DNA of 64,000 nucleotides from Sorghum bicolor (Eukaryota > Streptophyta > Magnoliopsida > Poales > Poaceae), in assembly GCF_000003195.3 (NCBI RefSeq), contig NC_012874.2, positions 56,453,797 through 56,517,796 of the forward strand. Reading direction: 5' to 3'. A program made the translations under genes and the position numbers. Of this stretch, positions 10,739 through 20,711 are shown one piece after another (position 1 is the stretch's first letter; each line of letters opens with the position of its first letter). The notes below the pieces were generated by a model, which searched no databases, was not told where the DNA came from, and worked only from the letters and a program-made list of their open reading frames with translations.

Positions 10739-11368
10739 TTAGCGGCGCTCTAATTCCTTAATCTTCTTGTTGGCACTGGCAAGATCCTGCCTAAGGCCTA
10801 GTATAATGGTGTTGTGGTTAGAGAGCTGCCTAGTGAGGGAATTAATCGAGGACTGGAGGTCTATGATAACTCTGTCTAGTCTGCGAACATCCTCATCAAT
10901 ATCCATTATAGTCTTGCGACACTTGGGAGGTGTCTCAAAAGCATTGAGAGCATGCTTTGGGGTTGCCTTTGGAGGGATGAAACAGACCTTGGCTGCTCTA
11001 ATCCCTTCAAAGTAAGGCCTTTCTTTCTCCGTAGTGTAGCGAATACTGCTGATCTCGCCGCTTCGGTTGGTCTTGACTCCAACGACCCTCTCATTGGGTC
11101 TAGGTGGAAGGATCCTTGTGCCGATTGGCACCTTGATAGTGGTCTTCGTCTTGGATGATGATCCTTTGAGGAGTAGGGGTTGTGGTGGTGCGGTGAGAAC
11201 TGGTTGAGCATGGTAAGATTGGGCGGAGCTGCGTTGGCGTACTGGCATGGCTTCTAGCTGTCTTTCTGTGTTGGCCGGGACGAGAGCACGGGCATCGGGG
11301 TCTTTCACAGGCTCCATGTTGAGGTTGAAGGGGACGACTTCCCAATCATCGTGGTACTTCTCGGCCAT
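10739..11368 (-). CDS. Extra ORF of the Athila-type element (coiled-coil protein)
   Basis: This intact 209-residue ORF starts MAEKYHDDWEVVPFNLNMEP and lies between integrase and the 3' LTR, where Athila elements carry their third ORF. Residues 60-130 are basic and Pro/Ser/Thr-rich. The last 60 residues form a predicted coiled coil (VRRLDRVIIDLQSSINSLTR, then DLASANKKIKELERR). I see no signal peptide, transmembrane segment or cysteine pattern, so envelope function is not supported. Unlike pol it has no stop codon. Function unknown; the coiled coil suggests oligomerisation. Confidence 0.6.
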   Translation of the reverse strand: MAEKYHDDWEVVPFNLNMEPVKDPDARALVPANTERQLEAMPVRQRSSAQSYHAQPVLTAPPQPLLLKGSSSKTKTTIKVPIGTRILPPRPNERVVGVKTNRSGEISSIRYTTEKERPYFEGIRAAKVCFIPPKATPKHALNAFETPPKCRKTIMDIDEDVRRLDRVIIDLQSSINSLTRQLSNHNTIILGLRQDLASANKKIKELERR

Positions 11369-11745
11369 TGGAGCAGCAAGGAACTAATCAAGCTCTAATT
11401 GAAGGAGAGAAGGCTTGGTGGCTTGGTGTTTGAAAACTGAGGTTAGGGGTCTATTTATATAGGGGTCAAAAAGTGCCTCTATGGGTTGTTCGGGTTGCTC
11501 CCGTCGATGTGCGTGCGAAACTTTCTATCCGAGAGATTATTCGAATTACCATACGTGCATTTTCCATAACAGAGAAAATCGGGACCGAGGGAGAACAGGA
11601 GCTGGGCGCCCGCCCACCTGAGCTGGGCGCCCGCCCTCTCTCTAGCCCCTCTGTGGGCCCACTTTCCCGAGCGCGTTTCTAGATGCGAAATTATTTAGAA
11701 AAATATATATATGACCCAAAAACATCAGACTAAAAAGGTCGGGCT

Positions 11746-12513
11746 CTAATTTTCCATGGGAAGGTAAAAGTGGACTACGTCTATTTCTTCTAATTCTTTA
11801 TTGGGCTCTAAAAATAATTTAAGACGTTGACCATTTACCTTGAATAACGTACCTTCGTCATTTTGAAGTGTGATAGCTCCGTGGGATGATGAATTAATTA
11901 CCTTGAATGGTCCTTCCCATTTGCTCCGGAGTTTTCCATGCCCGAAAAGCTTCACCCTGGAATTAAAAAGTAATACCTTATCTCCGGGTGTGAAGTCCTT
12001 CTTCTTGATTCTCTTGTCATGCCACCTTTTGACTCTTTCTTTGTAGATCTTTGAGTTGTGATATGCTTTCTCTCGCCATTCTTCCAATTCTGATAGTTGC
12101 ATTCTTCTATAATCTCCAGCAACATCTAGGTCCATATTCCATCTCTTTATGGCCCAGTGTGCTTTGAACTCTAGTTCAACAGGTAGATGGCAAGTCTTCC
12201 CGTACACCAATTGGTATGGGGACATTCCAATTGGGGTCTTGTATGCTGTCCGGTATGCCCAGAGTGCATCAGGTAACTTGTCTTTCCACGCCGTTCTCAT
12301 TTCATTTACTGTCTTCTGAAGAATATTCTTGATTTGTTTGTTGGAAGTCTCTGCTTGGCCACTTGTCTGAGGATGATAAGGGGTAGCGACGTTGTGACAG
12401 ATTCCATGTTTTGATAGATATTGCTTGAAGCGTTTGTCGATGAAGTGTGCTCCTCCATCACTTATCACTACTCTGGGGACTCCAAATCTTGGAAATATAA
12501 TTTCTTCAAACAT
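11746..12513 (-). CDS. Athila-type integrase core and C-terminus
   Basis: The 255-residue frame carries the second half of the integrase core: [14 protein letters not shown] (second Asp) and [14 protein letters not shown] (Glu). The conserved [20 protein letters not shown] and the C-terminal [12 protein letters not shown] follow. The shown start is only the first Met after TGA at 12562-12564. The same frame runs on upstream into the zinc-binding and first-Asp part, so one nonsense change splits integrase. Confidence 0.88.
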   Translation of the reverse strand: MFEEIIFPRFGVPRVVISDGGAHFIDKRFKQYLSKHGICHNVATPYHPQTSGQAETSNKQIKNILQKTVNEMRTAWKDKLPDALWAYRTAYKTPIGMSPYQLVYGKTCHLPVELEFKAHWAIKRWNMDLDVAGDYRRMQLSELEEWREKAYHNSKIYKERVKRWHDKRIKKKDFTPGDKVLLFNSRVKLFGHGKLRSKWEGPFKVINSSSHGAITLQNDEGTLFKVNGQRLKLFLEPNKELEEIDVVHFYLPMEN

Positions 12514-12561
12514 CCTCTTTGAACTGACGTTGTCGGCATGCTTGCAAGGTAATGCCTCTAC

Positions 12562-13533
12562 TCACTTGGAGACATAATCAACTACCACCAAGATGTACTC
12601 GCACTTCTTTGATGGAGGAAATGGACCCATGTAGTCTATTCCCCAGGCATCAAAGAGCTCAATCTGAAGGTTGTTGGTGAGTGGCATTGCATCCCTTGTA
12701 TTTATGTTTCCGTGTCTTTGACATGGCCCACATCTTCTGATATATTGCTTCGTGTCTTCATACATTGTAGGCCAGTAGAATCCACACTGCCAGATCTTTG
12801 AATGTGTACGGAATGCTCCATAGTGACCTCCATATGGTGATGAATGACATCTGTCGATGATCTTCCATCCTTCTTCAGTGGTCACACATCTCCTGAGTAA
12901 GCCATCAGAGCATACTCGGAAGAGGTATGGCTCATCCCATATATGTGAACGACTTTCTTGAATAAGCTTCTTCTTGTTTGCTCCTGGTGGTACATACCCT
13001 AAAACCATAAAATTAATAATATCTGCATACCAGGGGTCAGACCTGTTAATCCCGTAGAGCATGTCGTCCCGGAGTGAATCATTGATGGGGGTTTCCTGTG
13101 GACTCTTAAAATACATTCTAGACAAGTGATCAGCAACAGAATTTTCTACTCCCTTTTTATCTTTTATTTCTAAGTCAAATTCTTGGAGTAATAAGATCCA
13201 TCTAATCAGGCGAGGTTTAGCATCTTTTTTAGTGAGCAAATATTTTAGTGCAGCATGATCAGTGTAAACAATTATTTTAGCTCCAACTAAATAAGATCTA
13301 AATTTATCAATGGCAAAGACAACAGCCAGAAGCTCTTTTTCAGTGGTTGCATAATTAAGTTGAGCTCCTGTCAAAGTTTTACTGGCATAAGCAATTGCAT
13401 GATGCTTCTTATTTTTAGTTTGTCCCAATACTGCCCCTACAGCATAATCACCTGCATCACACATAATTTCAAAAGGCAACGACCAATCAGGGGGTTGAAT
13501 GATTGGTGCAGAGATGAGTAAGTGGTCTAGCAA
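12562..13533 (-). pseudogene. Athila-type RNase H and integrase N-terminal part
   Basis: The 323-residue frame opens inside the RT/RNase H connection. RNase H motifs are [38 protein letters not shown] and [11 protein letters not shown]. The integrase zinc-binding module ([20 protein letters not shown], then CGPCQRHG) and the first core Asp ([12 protein letters not shown]) follow. The start is artificial: a deletion with frameshift at about 13500 joins it to the end of the RT frame. It ends at TGA (12562-12564), a single-base change from Trp. Confidence 0.85.
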
Positions 13534-15946
13534 TGAATGAAAAATCTTTTATGAATCTACGACAAAAACCAGCATGGCCAAGAAAGCTTCGAATTCCTTT
13601 TATATTCATAGGTGGAGGTAGTTGTTCAATTACTTCAATCTTAGCTTTGTCTACCTCAATACCTCTTTCAGACACTAGGTGTCCCAGCACTATTCCTTCT
13701 CTAACCATAAAATGACATTTTTCCCAATTAAGGACTAAGTGCTTTTCTTCACATCTTTGCAAAACCTTGTCTAAGTTTTCAAGACAACTATCAAAAGTTT
13801 TTCCATAAACAGAGAAATCATCCATGAAAACTTCCATAATCTCTTCAATCATATCAGAAAATATAGACATCATGCATCTTTGAAAAGAAGCTGGTGCATT
13901 ACATAACCCAAAAGACATTCTACGGTAAGCATAAGTTCCGTATGGGCATGTAAAAGTGGTTTTGCTTTGATCATCGGGATGGATCGGGATTTGGTGATAC
14001 CCTGAATATCCATCTAAGAAACAAAAGAACGAATGGTTCGCTAATCGCTCTAGCATCTCATCTATAAAAGGTAAAGGAAAGTGATCCTTTATCGTGGCTT
14101 TGTTGAGTTTTCTATAGTCTATGCACATCCGCCATCCTGTGACGGTGCGTTGCGGAATTAGCTCGTTCTTTTCATTCATAATAACAGTCATGCCTCCCTT
14201 TTTAGGCACAACTTGCACTGGGCACACCCACTCACTGTGCGGCACAGGATATATAATCCCTACATGCAGCAACTTTATAACTTCCTTTTTAACTACCTCT
14301 CTCATAGTGTTATTAAGTCTACGTTGGGGTTCTCGAGAAGGTGAAACAGAAGGATCTGTTGGAATACGATGGGTACAAATCATAGGACTGATTCCTGTAA
14401 GATCTTGGAGTGAGTAGCCGAAAACTAAGTGATGTTTCTCAAGAATGGTCATTAATCGCAGAGTTTGCTCCTGAGTGAGTTTATCGCTAATGATCACAGG
14501 GAACTCTGGATTATTGTTTAGGAAAGCATAGGTAAGACCGGGTGGTAAAGTTTTAAGCTCTATGGGGGGTCTAGGTGTTTCTGCAAACTCATCTAAGGGT
14601 TTAGGCTCAGAAGGTTCGGTTTCTTCTTCAGTGAAGAAAGGAATTTCGTCTTCTAAGTCTGATACTTCTAAAAGCTCTAGAGATGCAGCCTTTACCTCCT
14701 CCATAGGATCAGGCAAAAGATATGATTGGTCCTTATTGTTTAAGGAGTGTAAAATTGTTATTGGGAATTTAAAAGTTTTTCCAAAAGAAATGTGTAGTTT
14801 TCCAGTATGACCTTCATAAAGGAGTCTTCTAAAAGGTTGTCCTATCAATAGGTCGAAGTCCCATGTATCTAAGATATAGAAGTTCAAATGAACCATGGAG
14901 CCTTCTACAGTAAGAGGTAGGACATTAATAATTCCAAGACTGGGGAGTAATCGTCCCGAAGATTCCTTTATGACCTTTGTTGTGAGGGTTAAGACAAGAT
15001 TTTTAAATAGTTTAAGTGCAAAAGATTCAGACATGATATTGATCCCCACAACAGGATTATAAAGAGCATTAAATCGATCAGAATTATAAGCACAGCGTAT
15101 AGTTATAGAGGGTGTGTCCAAACGGATCACATCAGAGGATAGCTCTGATTCCTCCAACCATTCGCTACTCATTACTGAGATAAGCTCTCTCAATTGATAT
15201 CCACTTGGTAAATAAATGCTAAACTGATCGTTTTGGGGTTTGTCAATAGAATGGTAGTTTGAAATATTTCCAAAATCGGCAAAAAGATCAGATTCTATAT
15301 CCAGCATGAAGTCTGGTGGTGGAATTTCTTCCTCTTGTGGCTCAGAACTTGGGATAGCTAAAGTAGATGAAGAATTTGGCAGAGTGTCTACTTCGGCTTC
15401 GTAGGTTTCATCATGAAGGGTATTATCCATCTCAGCTTCTAGGATTCTATCTAGGATCACTCTAGCTTCATCAGCAGGAATGCGAAAGAAAGAACCTCTA
15501 GACATTGTGTGTAGCATTTGTTTGTGATTTTTATGAAGACCTCGAAAAAAGTGAAATAAAAGAACAGGGTCTTCAAGATTAAGGTTTGGACCAGATTCTA
15601 AAAGATCAGAAAAACGTTTCCAGGATTTTCCCAAAGTTTCATTATCTTTTTGTTTAAAAGATAGGACTTCGAGTCTAAGGTCGGCTATACGGTCAAGGGA
15701 ATAGAAATCTAGACAAAAGTTGGCCCAAAAAACTCCCCATTCACCTTGTTGTTGACTTACCTTCTGACTGTACCATTGTCTAGCTTCTCCCCTTAAAGAA
15801 AAAGGAAAAAGCTTCCAACGTAAAGTTTTATCAGAAATGCCTTCAATGCGAAGACAATCACATGTTTGCTCAAAATCTCTAATATGAAGGTAAGGGTTTT
15901 CGTCTTCCTTTCCCGAAAAAGATAGGTTTTGAATCATGGCAATCAA
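13487..15946 (-). CDS. Athila-type gag-protease-reverse transcriptase
   Basis: An 819-residue open frame. Gag core is near residues 20-180 ([20 protein letters not shown], then [13 protein letters not shown]). A protease-like region is at about 270-390 ([24 protein letters not shown]), but no Asp-Ser/Thr-Gly triad is visible; the site reads [15 protein letters not shown] is near 490-810 ([64 protein letters not shown], catalytic FMDDFSVYG). The start [18 protein letters not shown] follows the leader after the PBS. The frame ends prematurely where a deletion removes the RT/RNase H connection. Confidence 0.9.
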   Translation of the reverse strand: MIAMIQNLSFSGKEDENPYLHIRDFEQTCDCLRIEGISDKTLRWKLFPFSLRGEARQWYSQKVSQQQGEWGVFWANFCLDFYSLDRIADLRLEVLSFKQKDNETLGKSWKRFSDLLESGPNLNLEDPVLLFHFFRGLHKNHKQMLHTMSRGSFFRIPADEARVILDRILEAEMDNTLHDETYEAEVDTLPNSSSTLAIPSSEPQEEEIPPPDFMLDIESDLFADFGNISNYHSIDKPQNDQFSIYLPSGYQLRELISVMSSEWLEESELSSDVIRLDTPSITIRCAYNSDRFNALYNPVVGINIMSESFALKLFKNLVLTLTTKVIKESSGRLLPSLGIINVLPLTVEGSMVHLNFYILDTWDFDLLIGQPFRRLLYEGHTGKLHISFGKTFKFPITILHSLNNKDQSYLLPDPMEEVKAASLELLEVSDLEDEIPFFTEEETEPSEPKPLDEFAETPRPPIELKTLPPGLTYAFLNNNPEFPVIISDKLTQEQTLRLMTILEKHHLVFGYSLQDLTGISPMICTHRIPTDPSVSPSREPQRRLNNTMREVVKKEVIKLLHVGIIYPVPHSEWVCPVQVVPKKGGMTVIMNEKNELIPQRTVTGWRMCIDYRKLNKATIKDHFPLPFIDEMLERLANHSFFCFLDGYSGYHQIPIHPDDQSKTTFTCPYGTYAYRRMSFGLCNAPASFQRCMMSIFSDMIEEIMEVFMDDFSVYGKTFDSCLENLDKVLQRCEEKHLVLNWEKCHFMVREGIVLGHLVSERGIEVDKAKIEVIEQLPPPMNIKGIRSFLGHAGFCRRFIKDFSFIARPLTHLCTNHSTP

Positions 15947-16164
15947 CCTAGAACTTATACTGGGATGTTTGGATAGGCTGTGATGATTCCCATGGTAAAA
16001 GGTCAGTTACTGAAGGGATTGCAGACTCATGGATCGATTTAGAATTTTGGTTTTCCATAAGGTAAGAGTAAAGAAAATAAATAAAGAATATAAAAGATAA
16101 GAAAAGATAAAAGTATAGATACAAGCTAGTAGTAAGACTCAGGTTATCTCAGCAACCGTCTTTC
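15947..16164 (-). other. Untranslated leader of the Athila-type element
   Basis: About 220 AT-rich bases between the PBS and the gag start. No frame or motif is recognised; it would hold packaging signals. Confidence 0.5.
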
Positions 16165-16182
16165 TCCCCGACAACGGCGCCA
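16165..16182 (-). other. Athila-type primer-binding site (tRNA-Asp)
   Basis: Minus-strand TGGCGCCGTTGTCGGGGA lies eight bases inside the 5' LTR. It matches the 3' end of plant tRNA-Asp with one difference, the primer typical of Athila-lineage elements. Confidence 0.8.
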
Positions 16183-16190
16183 GAAATGCT

Positions 16191-17444
16191 TGTTGATATT
16201 TGGGAACGCAATAAGGAATTGATCCGCAAGCGCACGGATATCGGTGAGCACTTCACCCGGGAAATTATCCAGAGTATCGTATTTATTTTTTTACCACTAG
16301 GAGAAAGAGTGCATCTGACTAACCGGTCTATTACTACTAACCTTTTAGGCACAAAGAATGTCTTTCGATGTGAGTGATAAATAGAGAAGACTGCAACCGT
16401 AGTTTCCTTCTAACCTTGGTAAGGATGATCTACTGTTCTAATGGGGAGGCTAACAGAATCTAGACACCACAAAGGATGTTCAACCCGCACCTATAAACCC
16501 TATCCTTCCTGCTAACGAGATATGGTCTGCAAAGGTAACTCGGAATTGTCACGTTCCTCACTACTACCACGGTCCAGCTAGTCAGGGTATATCTATGAGT
16601 ACCCTAGCCTAAACACCACGTTTACGCCAGCAATGATTACTCTAAACTCTACGCGAAGAGATTAAAGTAAACTCATAAACCATAAGAACAATAAAACAAG
16701 AACTTACTAGAATTTAGAAGTCAAAATAGTGAAGAATCCTAGGAGCAAGCTTCGGGTTAGGAGAACTTGATCCCGCAGGTACAAGCTTGGAGTAGACACC
16801 GACAGGCCGGGCTTCCTCCAATCTACACCTCCACTCTATCTCTCTCAATCTAGTAGAAACTAGAAGATCTATTTCTACTACATTGGTTGCTAAGCCTAAA
16901 AAGAAATATTAATTAGAGAAGATGTCTTCCTTCGAGGGTACCCCTCAATCTCTATGATATATTCTTCTTGTCTTCTCCAGGGGCTAGGGGGGTCTCCTTA
17001 TATAGTCCTCCTCCTCTATGCATTTTTGGCTCGGTAGGCGAGGTGGTACTATGTTTTTCTTAATCCAATAGGTCGGTGGAACATCCTGTGCGAAGAGAGT
17101 CCTGATTGGCATCCAACAGGGGGCGGACGCCCAGGTCACCAGGGCGGGCGCCCAGGTCACCAGGGCGGGCGCCCTGGGCCTGGCCCCTTTCGGCCTCTGT
17201 TTTCTTCCCATGGCTTCTGGAGTCTTCTAGATGGTAGAAAATCGCGCGGTGCGTTGATATCTCTATGTAATTCCGACATGTGGGCCTTTCTTCCTTATTT
17301 CTTGATAACCCCCTACAGAAACAGATAAACAACAAAACTCGTGGAATTCTGTCAGATCAAACCCTAATTCTAGGTGTTGGTTGCATATTGGTCCTTTCTC
17401 TTGTTTATTTGATAATTAAAATTGATACTTAAGAACCGTCAACA
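16191..17444 (-). repeat. 5' LTR of the Athila-type element, with expanded GC minisatellite
   Basis: The 1,254-bp LTR reads TGTTGACGG...ATCAACA on the minus strand. It is longer than its partner mainly because a roughly 19-20-bp GC-rich unit (CGGGCGCCCAGGTCACCAGG) is repeated at about 17125-17175, where the other LTR has a single short version. Confidence 0.9.
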
Positions 17445-18211
17445 CTTGCCGCTTCATCCACAAATGATACCTTCTTATTCCATGCTCTTTTGGGTTCAAA
17501 CGGCTTGATGTCTTGATCAGAGATCCTCTGCACCAGATGACTTAAGCTTTCAAACTCCTGAGATGCATATTTGTCCCTGATGTGTGGCAACAAACCCTGA
17601 AAAGCCAAATCGGCTAGCTGCCGATCATCCAGAACCAGGCTATAGCATTTGTTCTTGACCTCCCGTATCCTCTGCACAAAACTTTCAACCGATTCATCAT
17701 TGCGTTGCCTCAGCTTGACCAAATCGGTAATCTTCTTCTCATGGACCCCAGAAAAGAAGTACTTGTGGAATTGTTTCTCCAGATCGGCCCAGGTAATCAC
17801 TGAGTTGGGAGGTAATGATATAAACCAAGTGAAAGCCGATCCCGATAATGACGATGAGAACAAACGAACCCTTAACTCATCCCTGTGACCAGCATCCCCG
17901 CATTGGATGATGAACCTGTTGACGTGCTCCATGGTAGACGTGTCATCCTGCCCAGAAAACTTAGTAAAATCCGGTACCTTGTATCGATTTGGAAGTGGGA
18001 TCAAATCATACGCGGGAGGATACGGTGTCCGATAAGAGTAAGTGTTGACTTTGGGTTTAATCCCGAATTGGTCTCTCATTATTTCAGCAATCTTATCAGC
18101 CCAATAAGCATCGGCATCTTGCCGATGGGGCGGTTGCGGATCCGGCACCTGCTGATGAGCTTCCACGTGTCTGTGCGGCGCACGATCTGCATGAAACATT
18201 GGGTTAATCAT
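17445..18211 (-). CDS. Tat gag core (Retrotrans_gag-like domain)
   Basis: About 255 residues with the conserved gypsy gag core: VPDFTKFSGQDDTSTMEHVN, then FSSSLSGSAFTWFISLPP, WADLEKQFHKYF and LRQRNDESVESFVQRIREVK. This is the capsid-like domain that assembles the particle. The frame continues on the other side of the Athila insertion at 8214. Upstream (higher coordinates) the same frame goes on past a TAG at 18224-18226. The open stretch shown is free of stops. Confidence 0.85.
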
Positions 18212-18223
18212 CTGGCCCCCAAT

Positions 18224-19249
18224 CTATGGACCACCAAGCTGTTGCCCGCCAATCTGCTGCCCGAGATTCATTGGCTGGTTAGGGATCCCCTGATTCTGGA
18301 GCCCGGGATAGATTTGTCCTTGCTGAAACCCGGTAGCTTGATGATTCTGTTGGGGCGTTTGCGGAAAGACTTGCTGCCCAAGCCATCCATTATTAGCATT
18401 CATCGGCACATGTCCTGCCGATGACTAATAATTGGGCATTATCATTGAGTTGACATACCCTGGCTGAGTTATAGACCTCTGTTGCATCAGCATTGAGTTT
18501 GCCGATGCGTTAGGCATCTAAAACGTTGGAGCTTGAGAATTCCAAGTGTAAGGTCTTGCAGTAGTAGTTGTAGTATACTGGGGACTCTGGTTCATCGGCA
18601 TATTGGGAGGTGCCGATGCCATAGGAGTCTTGCCTCTCATATCAGTCGTCTGCGATGTACCCGGCGTTAACTCTGGAGGCATGCCATAACCCCACCAGTT
18701 AGGAGGAGTCAATCCTGACATTACCGATGCCAACAGATCCATAGCGAGTTTAATCTGCCCATCTGAAGTCTGTGGATTGGTTGTCATCGGTGTAGATTGT
18801 GCATTAGTGACTCCCAGCGTACTTGGAGGAACGGTAGTCTGTATTCCCGCAGCGGTTGTAGCAGCCGGTGGAGCTGTAACCACCGGTGATCCTGGCTGAT
18901 GATGAGAGGGGCCCACATAATCTGGTGGTATTTATCCTTCCTTGAAAGTTCTTGCCACGGCATTGAAAACCGTATTAGACAGCACACCAGCTTGGTTGAT
19001 CAAAGCACGGTTGATAGCGCTGTCCACCATCTCTTGAAGTTTGCCAGGATTGGCTTCAAAAGTAACCTGCCGCGGTGCCGGCAGTGCATCCTTCTGGATT
19101 ACTTCGCCGCTCCTGTTCATGCTGAAGGACCTCAGGCATTGCTGCTTGTAATCCTCCATGGCTTTAGCAATAGCTTGCTTCTGCTCATCCTTGAGATTGG
19201 CTTCCGTCACGGGGATGACGTTCTCCTGATCAAACTCGGAAGTCAACAT
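18224..19249 (-). pseudogene. Tat gag N-terminal region with four nonsense codons
   Basis: The likely start is ATG at 19247-19249, 22 bases inside the PBS edge, opening with MLTSEFDQENVIPVTEANLK. About 100 residues of charged helical sequence follow, then a Pro/Gln/Asn/Gly-rich low-complexity tract. All of it is in the same frame as the gag core. The frame is interrupted only by single stops at 18932, 18518, about 18425 and 18224 (three TAG, one TAA) with no frameshift, which points to point-mutation decay. The low-complexity tract is typical of the N-terminal extension of Tat gag. Confidence 0.7.
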
Positions 19250-19270
19250 GTTGATCTCGATCTTGAATCT

Positions 19271-19288
19271 GTCCCACCGGGCGTGCCA
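19271..19288 (-). other. Tat primer-binding site
   Basis: Minus-strand sequence TGGCACGCCCGGTGGGAC lies seven bases inside the 5' LTR edge, ends in the TGG expected for pairing with a tRNA 3' CCA, and precedes the gag start. The tRNA identity is not assigned. Confidence 0.65.
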
Positions 19289-19295
19289 AAAGATG

Positions 19296-19996
19296 TGTTG
19301 GTGCAAAGGTTGTTCTGCAAACACAAAGGGCTAATACCCGATTTAAACGTTAAGGCGTGCCAGCCGATTTGACCTTACTATCGGCAAAGGTGGTAACTCG
19401 AATACTTTGGTCCCGACAACAGCGATGCGCCCGGATGTCACGGCCAAGAGATATTCACGCGGAACTTGAGAACACGCCGAGCTTAGGTCGACGAATTCCT
19501 AAGAACTCATAATAAAAAGGAAAAAGTATGACGAAGTCGTCGAAAAAGTAGATGCTTGGGATATGAGTAAAAATGTGTGTTTGATTGATTGATAGATAGA
19601 TTTCATTACAAGGCCCTAGGGTCTACTTTTATACCCTGCTCAAAAGAGCTACAACCATACACGATTAGAATTCGAATTCTAAATTTAAATAGAATCCGTG
19701 TACAAAACGACTTAAATAACTAAGAAAAACGTAAAACTATCCTCCCGTGACAAATCAGAACACCCCTAGGAGCCGACCGACAACTTCTAGGCTCTTCCTC
19801 CGCATCATCGGCAGACTCCCCTGTCATAACCATCGGCACAAACACGTCATCACCTAGGGACTTGGTCACGCTCAACCACCTTTCCATCGGCAACCATCTT
19901 CATCGGCAACTCACCCTGTAGATCACGCACTACCATCTCATCTTGCCGATCTACATTTTACCGATCATGGACACGTGCCCAAAAATGGTGTCAACA
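19296..19996 (-). repeat. 5' LTR of the Tat element
   Basis: The 701-bp LTR reads on the minus strand from TGTTGACACC to CACCAACA, with the TG...CA ends of LTRs. It adjoins the PBS on the inner side. It shares the GCCGAT/ATCGGC-rich composition of the internal region. The partner LTR lies left of the window, so target duplication and LTR divergence cannot be read here. It would contain promoter and polyadenylation signals; none is pinned down. Confidence 0.75.
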
Positions 19997-20016
19997 CCAT
20001 GCCACTCTTTCACCAG

Positions 20017-20652
20017 CTACTGTCTCACCGTGGTGAGCGTGTAGCGTCCCAGTCCTAGGGGTCGAGGCCTGCGTATCAGCGGAAAGCCTGGGCTTTCAGC
20101 CAATGAGGGGTTCTCTTGTCGCGTTGCTATGCTATGTGGAATGGCCAATGTCCGCTCCACGCATGCATTGGCGCTAGGATGGATTGTCTTGGCGAGGGAT
20201 GCCACGATGTTGTCGAAGACGAATGGGAGCATCCGCTTAGTGGAGAACAATCCGTGCGGTAGCAGGGCGGATGGTGGTGATGCTGCACGGGGTACGTTAT
20301 CCCTTGGCGCTGCTGAACAGTGGCCGCTCCGCTGGCTAACTTTCTCGGTCACTGCCCCGGGGCGTAGAGCTGTCGGCCCCTCAATCAAGGGGTCAATCTA
20401 CCCTGCACGGGATGGCGATCGCACAGCGGCCGTGGGGCGGCGGTGACGATGATGATTGCGCCTCCTCTTGGGCGGGGAGGCGTGCTGGTGAGGTCGACGC
20501 TTGGTCTTCGATCGTGTGGCCATAATGCAAGCCCCCTCCGGTCCTCTGACCGAGAGCAAGATCATGTCATAGACGAAGCCGGTGGACATGAACTCGAGGC
20601 TCCAAATCCAGATCACCATGGAGCATGCAATCAGTGAGATAGAAGTGGCCAT
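20017..20652 (-). pseudogene. Possible gag N-terminus remnant of the outer gypsy element
   Basis: Two minus-strand frames (20398-20652, 85 residues; 20017-20388, 123 residues) lie just inside the PBS, where gag should start. The first contains a very basic stretch (RSKTKRRPHQHASPPKRRRN). No conserved gag core is visible before the sequence is cut by the Tat insertion. The call is positional and weak. Confidence 0.35.
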
Positions 20653-20691
20653 CCGAAATGAGGTGGAAAATCGTTAGTGAAATACACAGAA

Positions 20692-20710
20692 CCCCTACCT
20701 GGCACGCCAA
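20692..20710 (-). other. Primer-binding site of the outer gypsy element
   Basis: Minus-strand TTGGCGTGCCAGGTAGGGG starts one base inside the LTR edge, the expected place and form for a gypsy PBS. Confidence 0.7.
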
Positions 20711-20711
20711 C

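Larger units (their letters stand above)
8220..17444 (-). mobile_element. Complete Athila-lineage LTR retrotransposon inserted in Tat gag
   Basis: A 9,225-bp element bounded by two similar LTRs (8220-9428 and 16191-17444), each reading TGTTGACGG...ATCAACA on the minus strand. It has a PBS matching tRNA-Asp, a polypurine tract, gag-protease-RT, RNase H-integrase and an extra ORF. Flanks are CTTGT (8215-8219) and CTTGC (17445-17449), a 5-bp target duplication with one change. The tRNA-Asp-type primer site and the gag ([13 protein letters not shown]...) fit the Athila lineage. Pol is broken by a deletion with frameshift near 13500 and a TGA at 12562, so it is probably not autonomous, but LTR similarity shows a fairly recent insertion. 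Confidence 0.92.
1..19996 (-). mobile_element. Tat-lineage Ty3/gypsy LTR retrotransposon (left end beyond window)
   Basis: The right end is an LTR at 19296-19996, followed leftward on the minus strand by a primer-binding site, gag, zinc-knuckle/protease, RT, two RNase H domains and integrase (ends 3158). A convergent plus-strand ORF fills 1-2990. The 3' LTR is outside the window. Assignment to the Tat lineage rests on the second, archaeal-type RNase H after the usual one and on an extra antisense ORF after integrase; both are known for this lineage. The element is interrupted at 8220-17444 by an Athila-type element. Coding regions hold about nine in-frame stops and at least two frameshifts, so it is not autonomous today. 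Everything outside the inserted element is rich in the hexamer GCCGAT/ATCGGC. Confidence 0.88.

Noticed and set aside
10739..11368. Envelope-like protein of an Athila element
   Set aside because: No signal peptide, transmembrane helix or glycoprotein-like cysteine pattern; only a C-terminal coiled coil.
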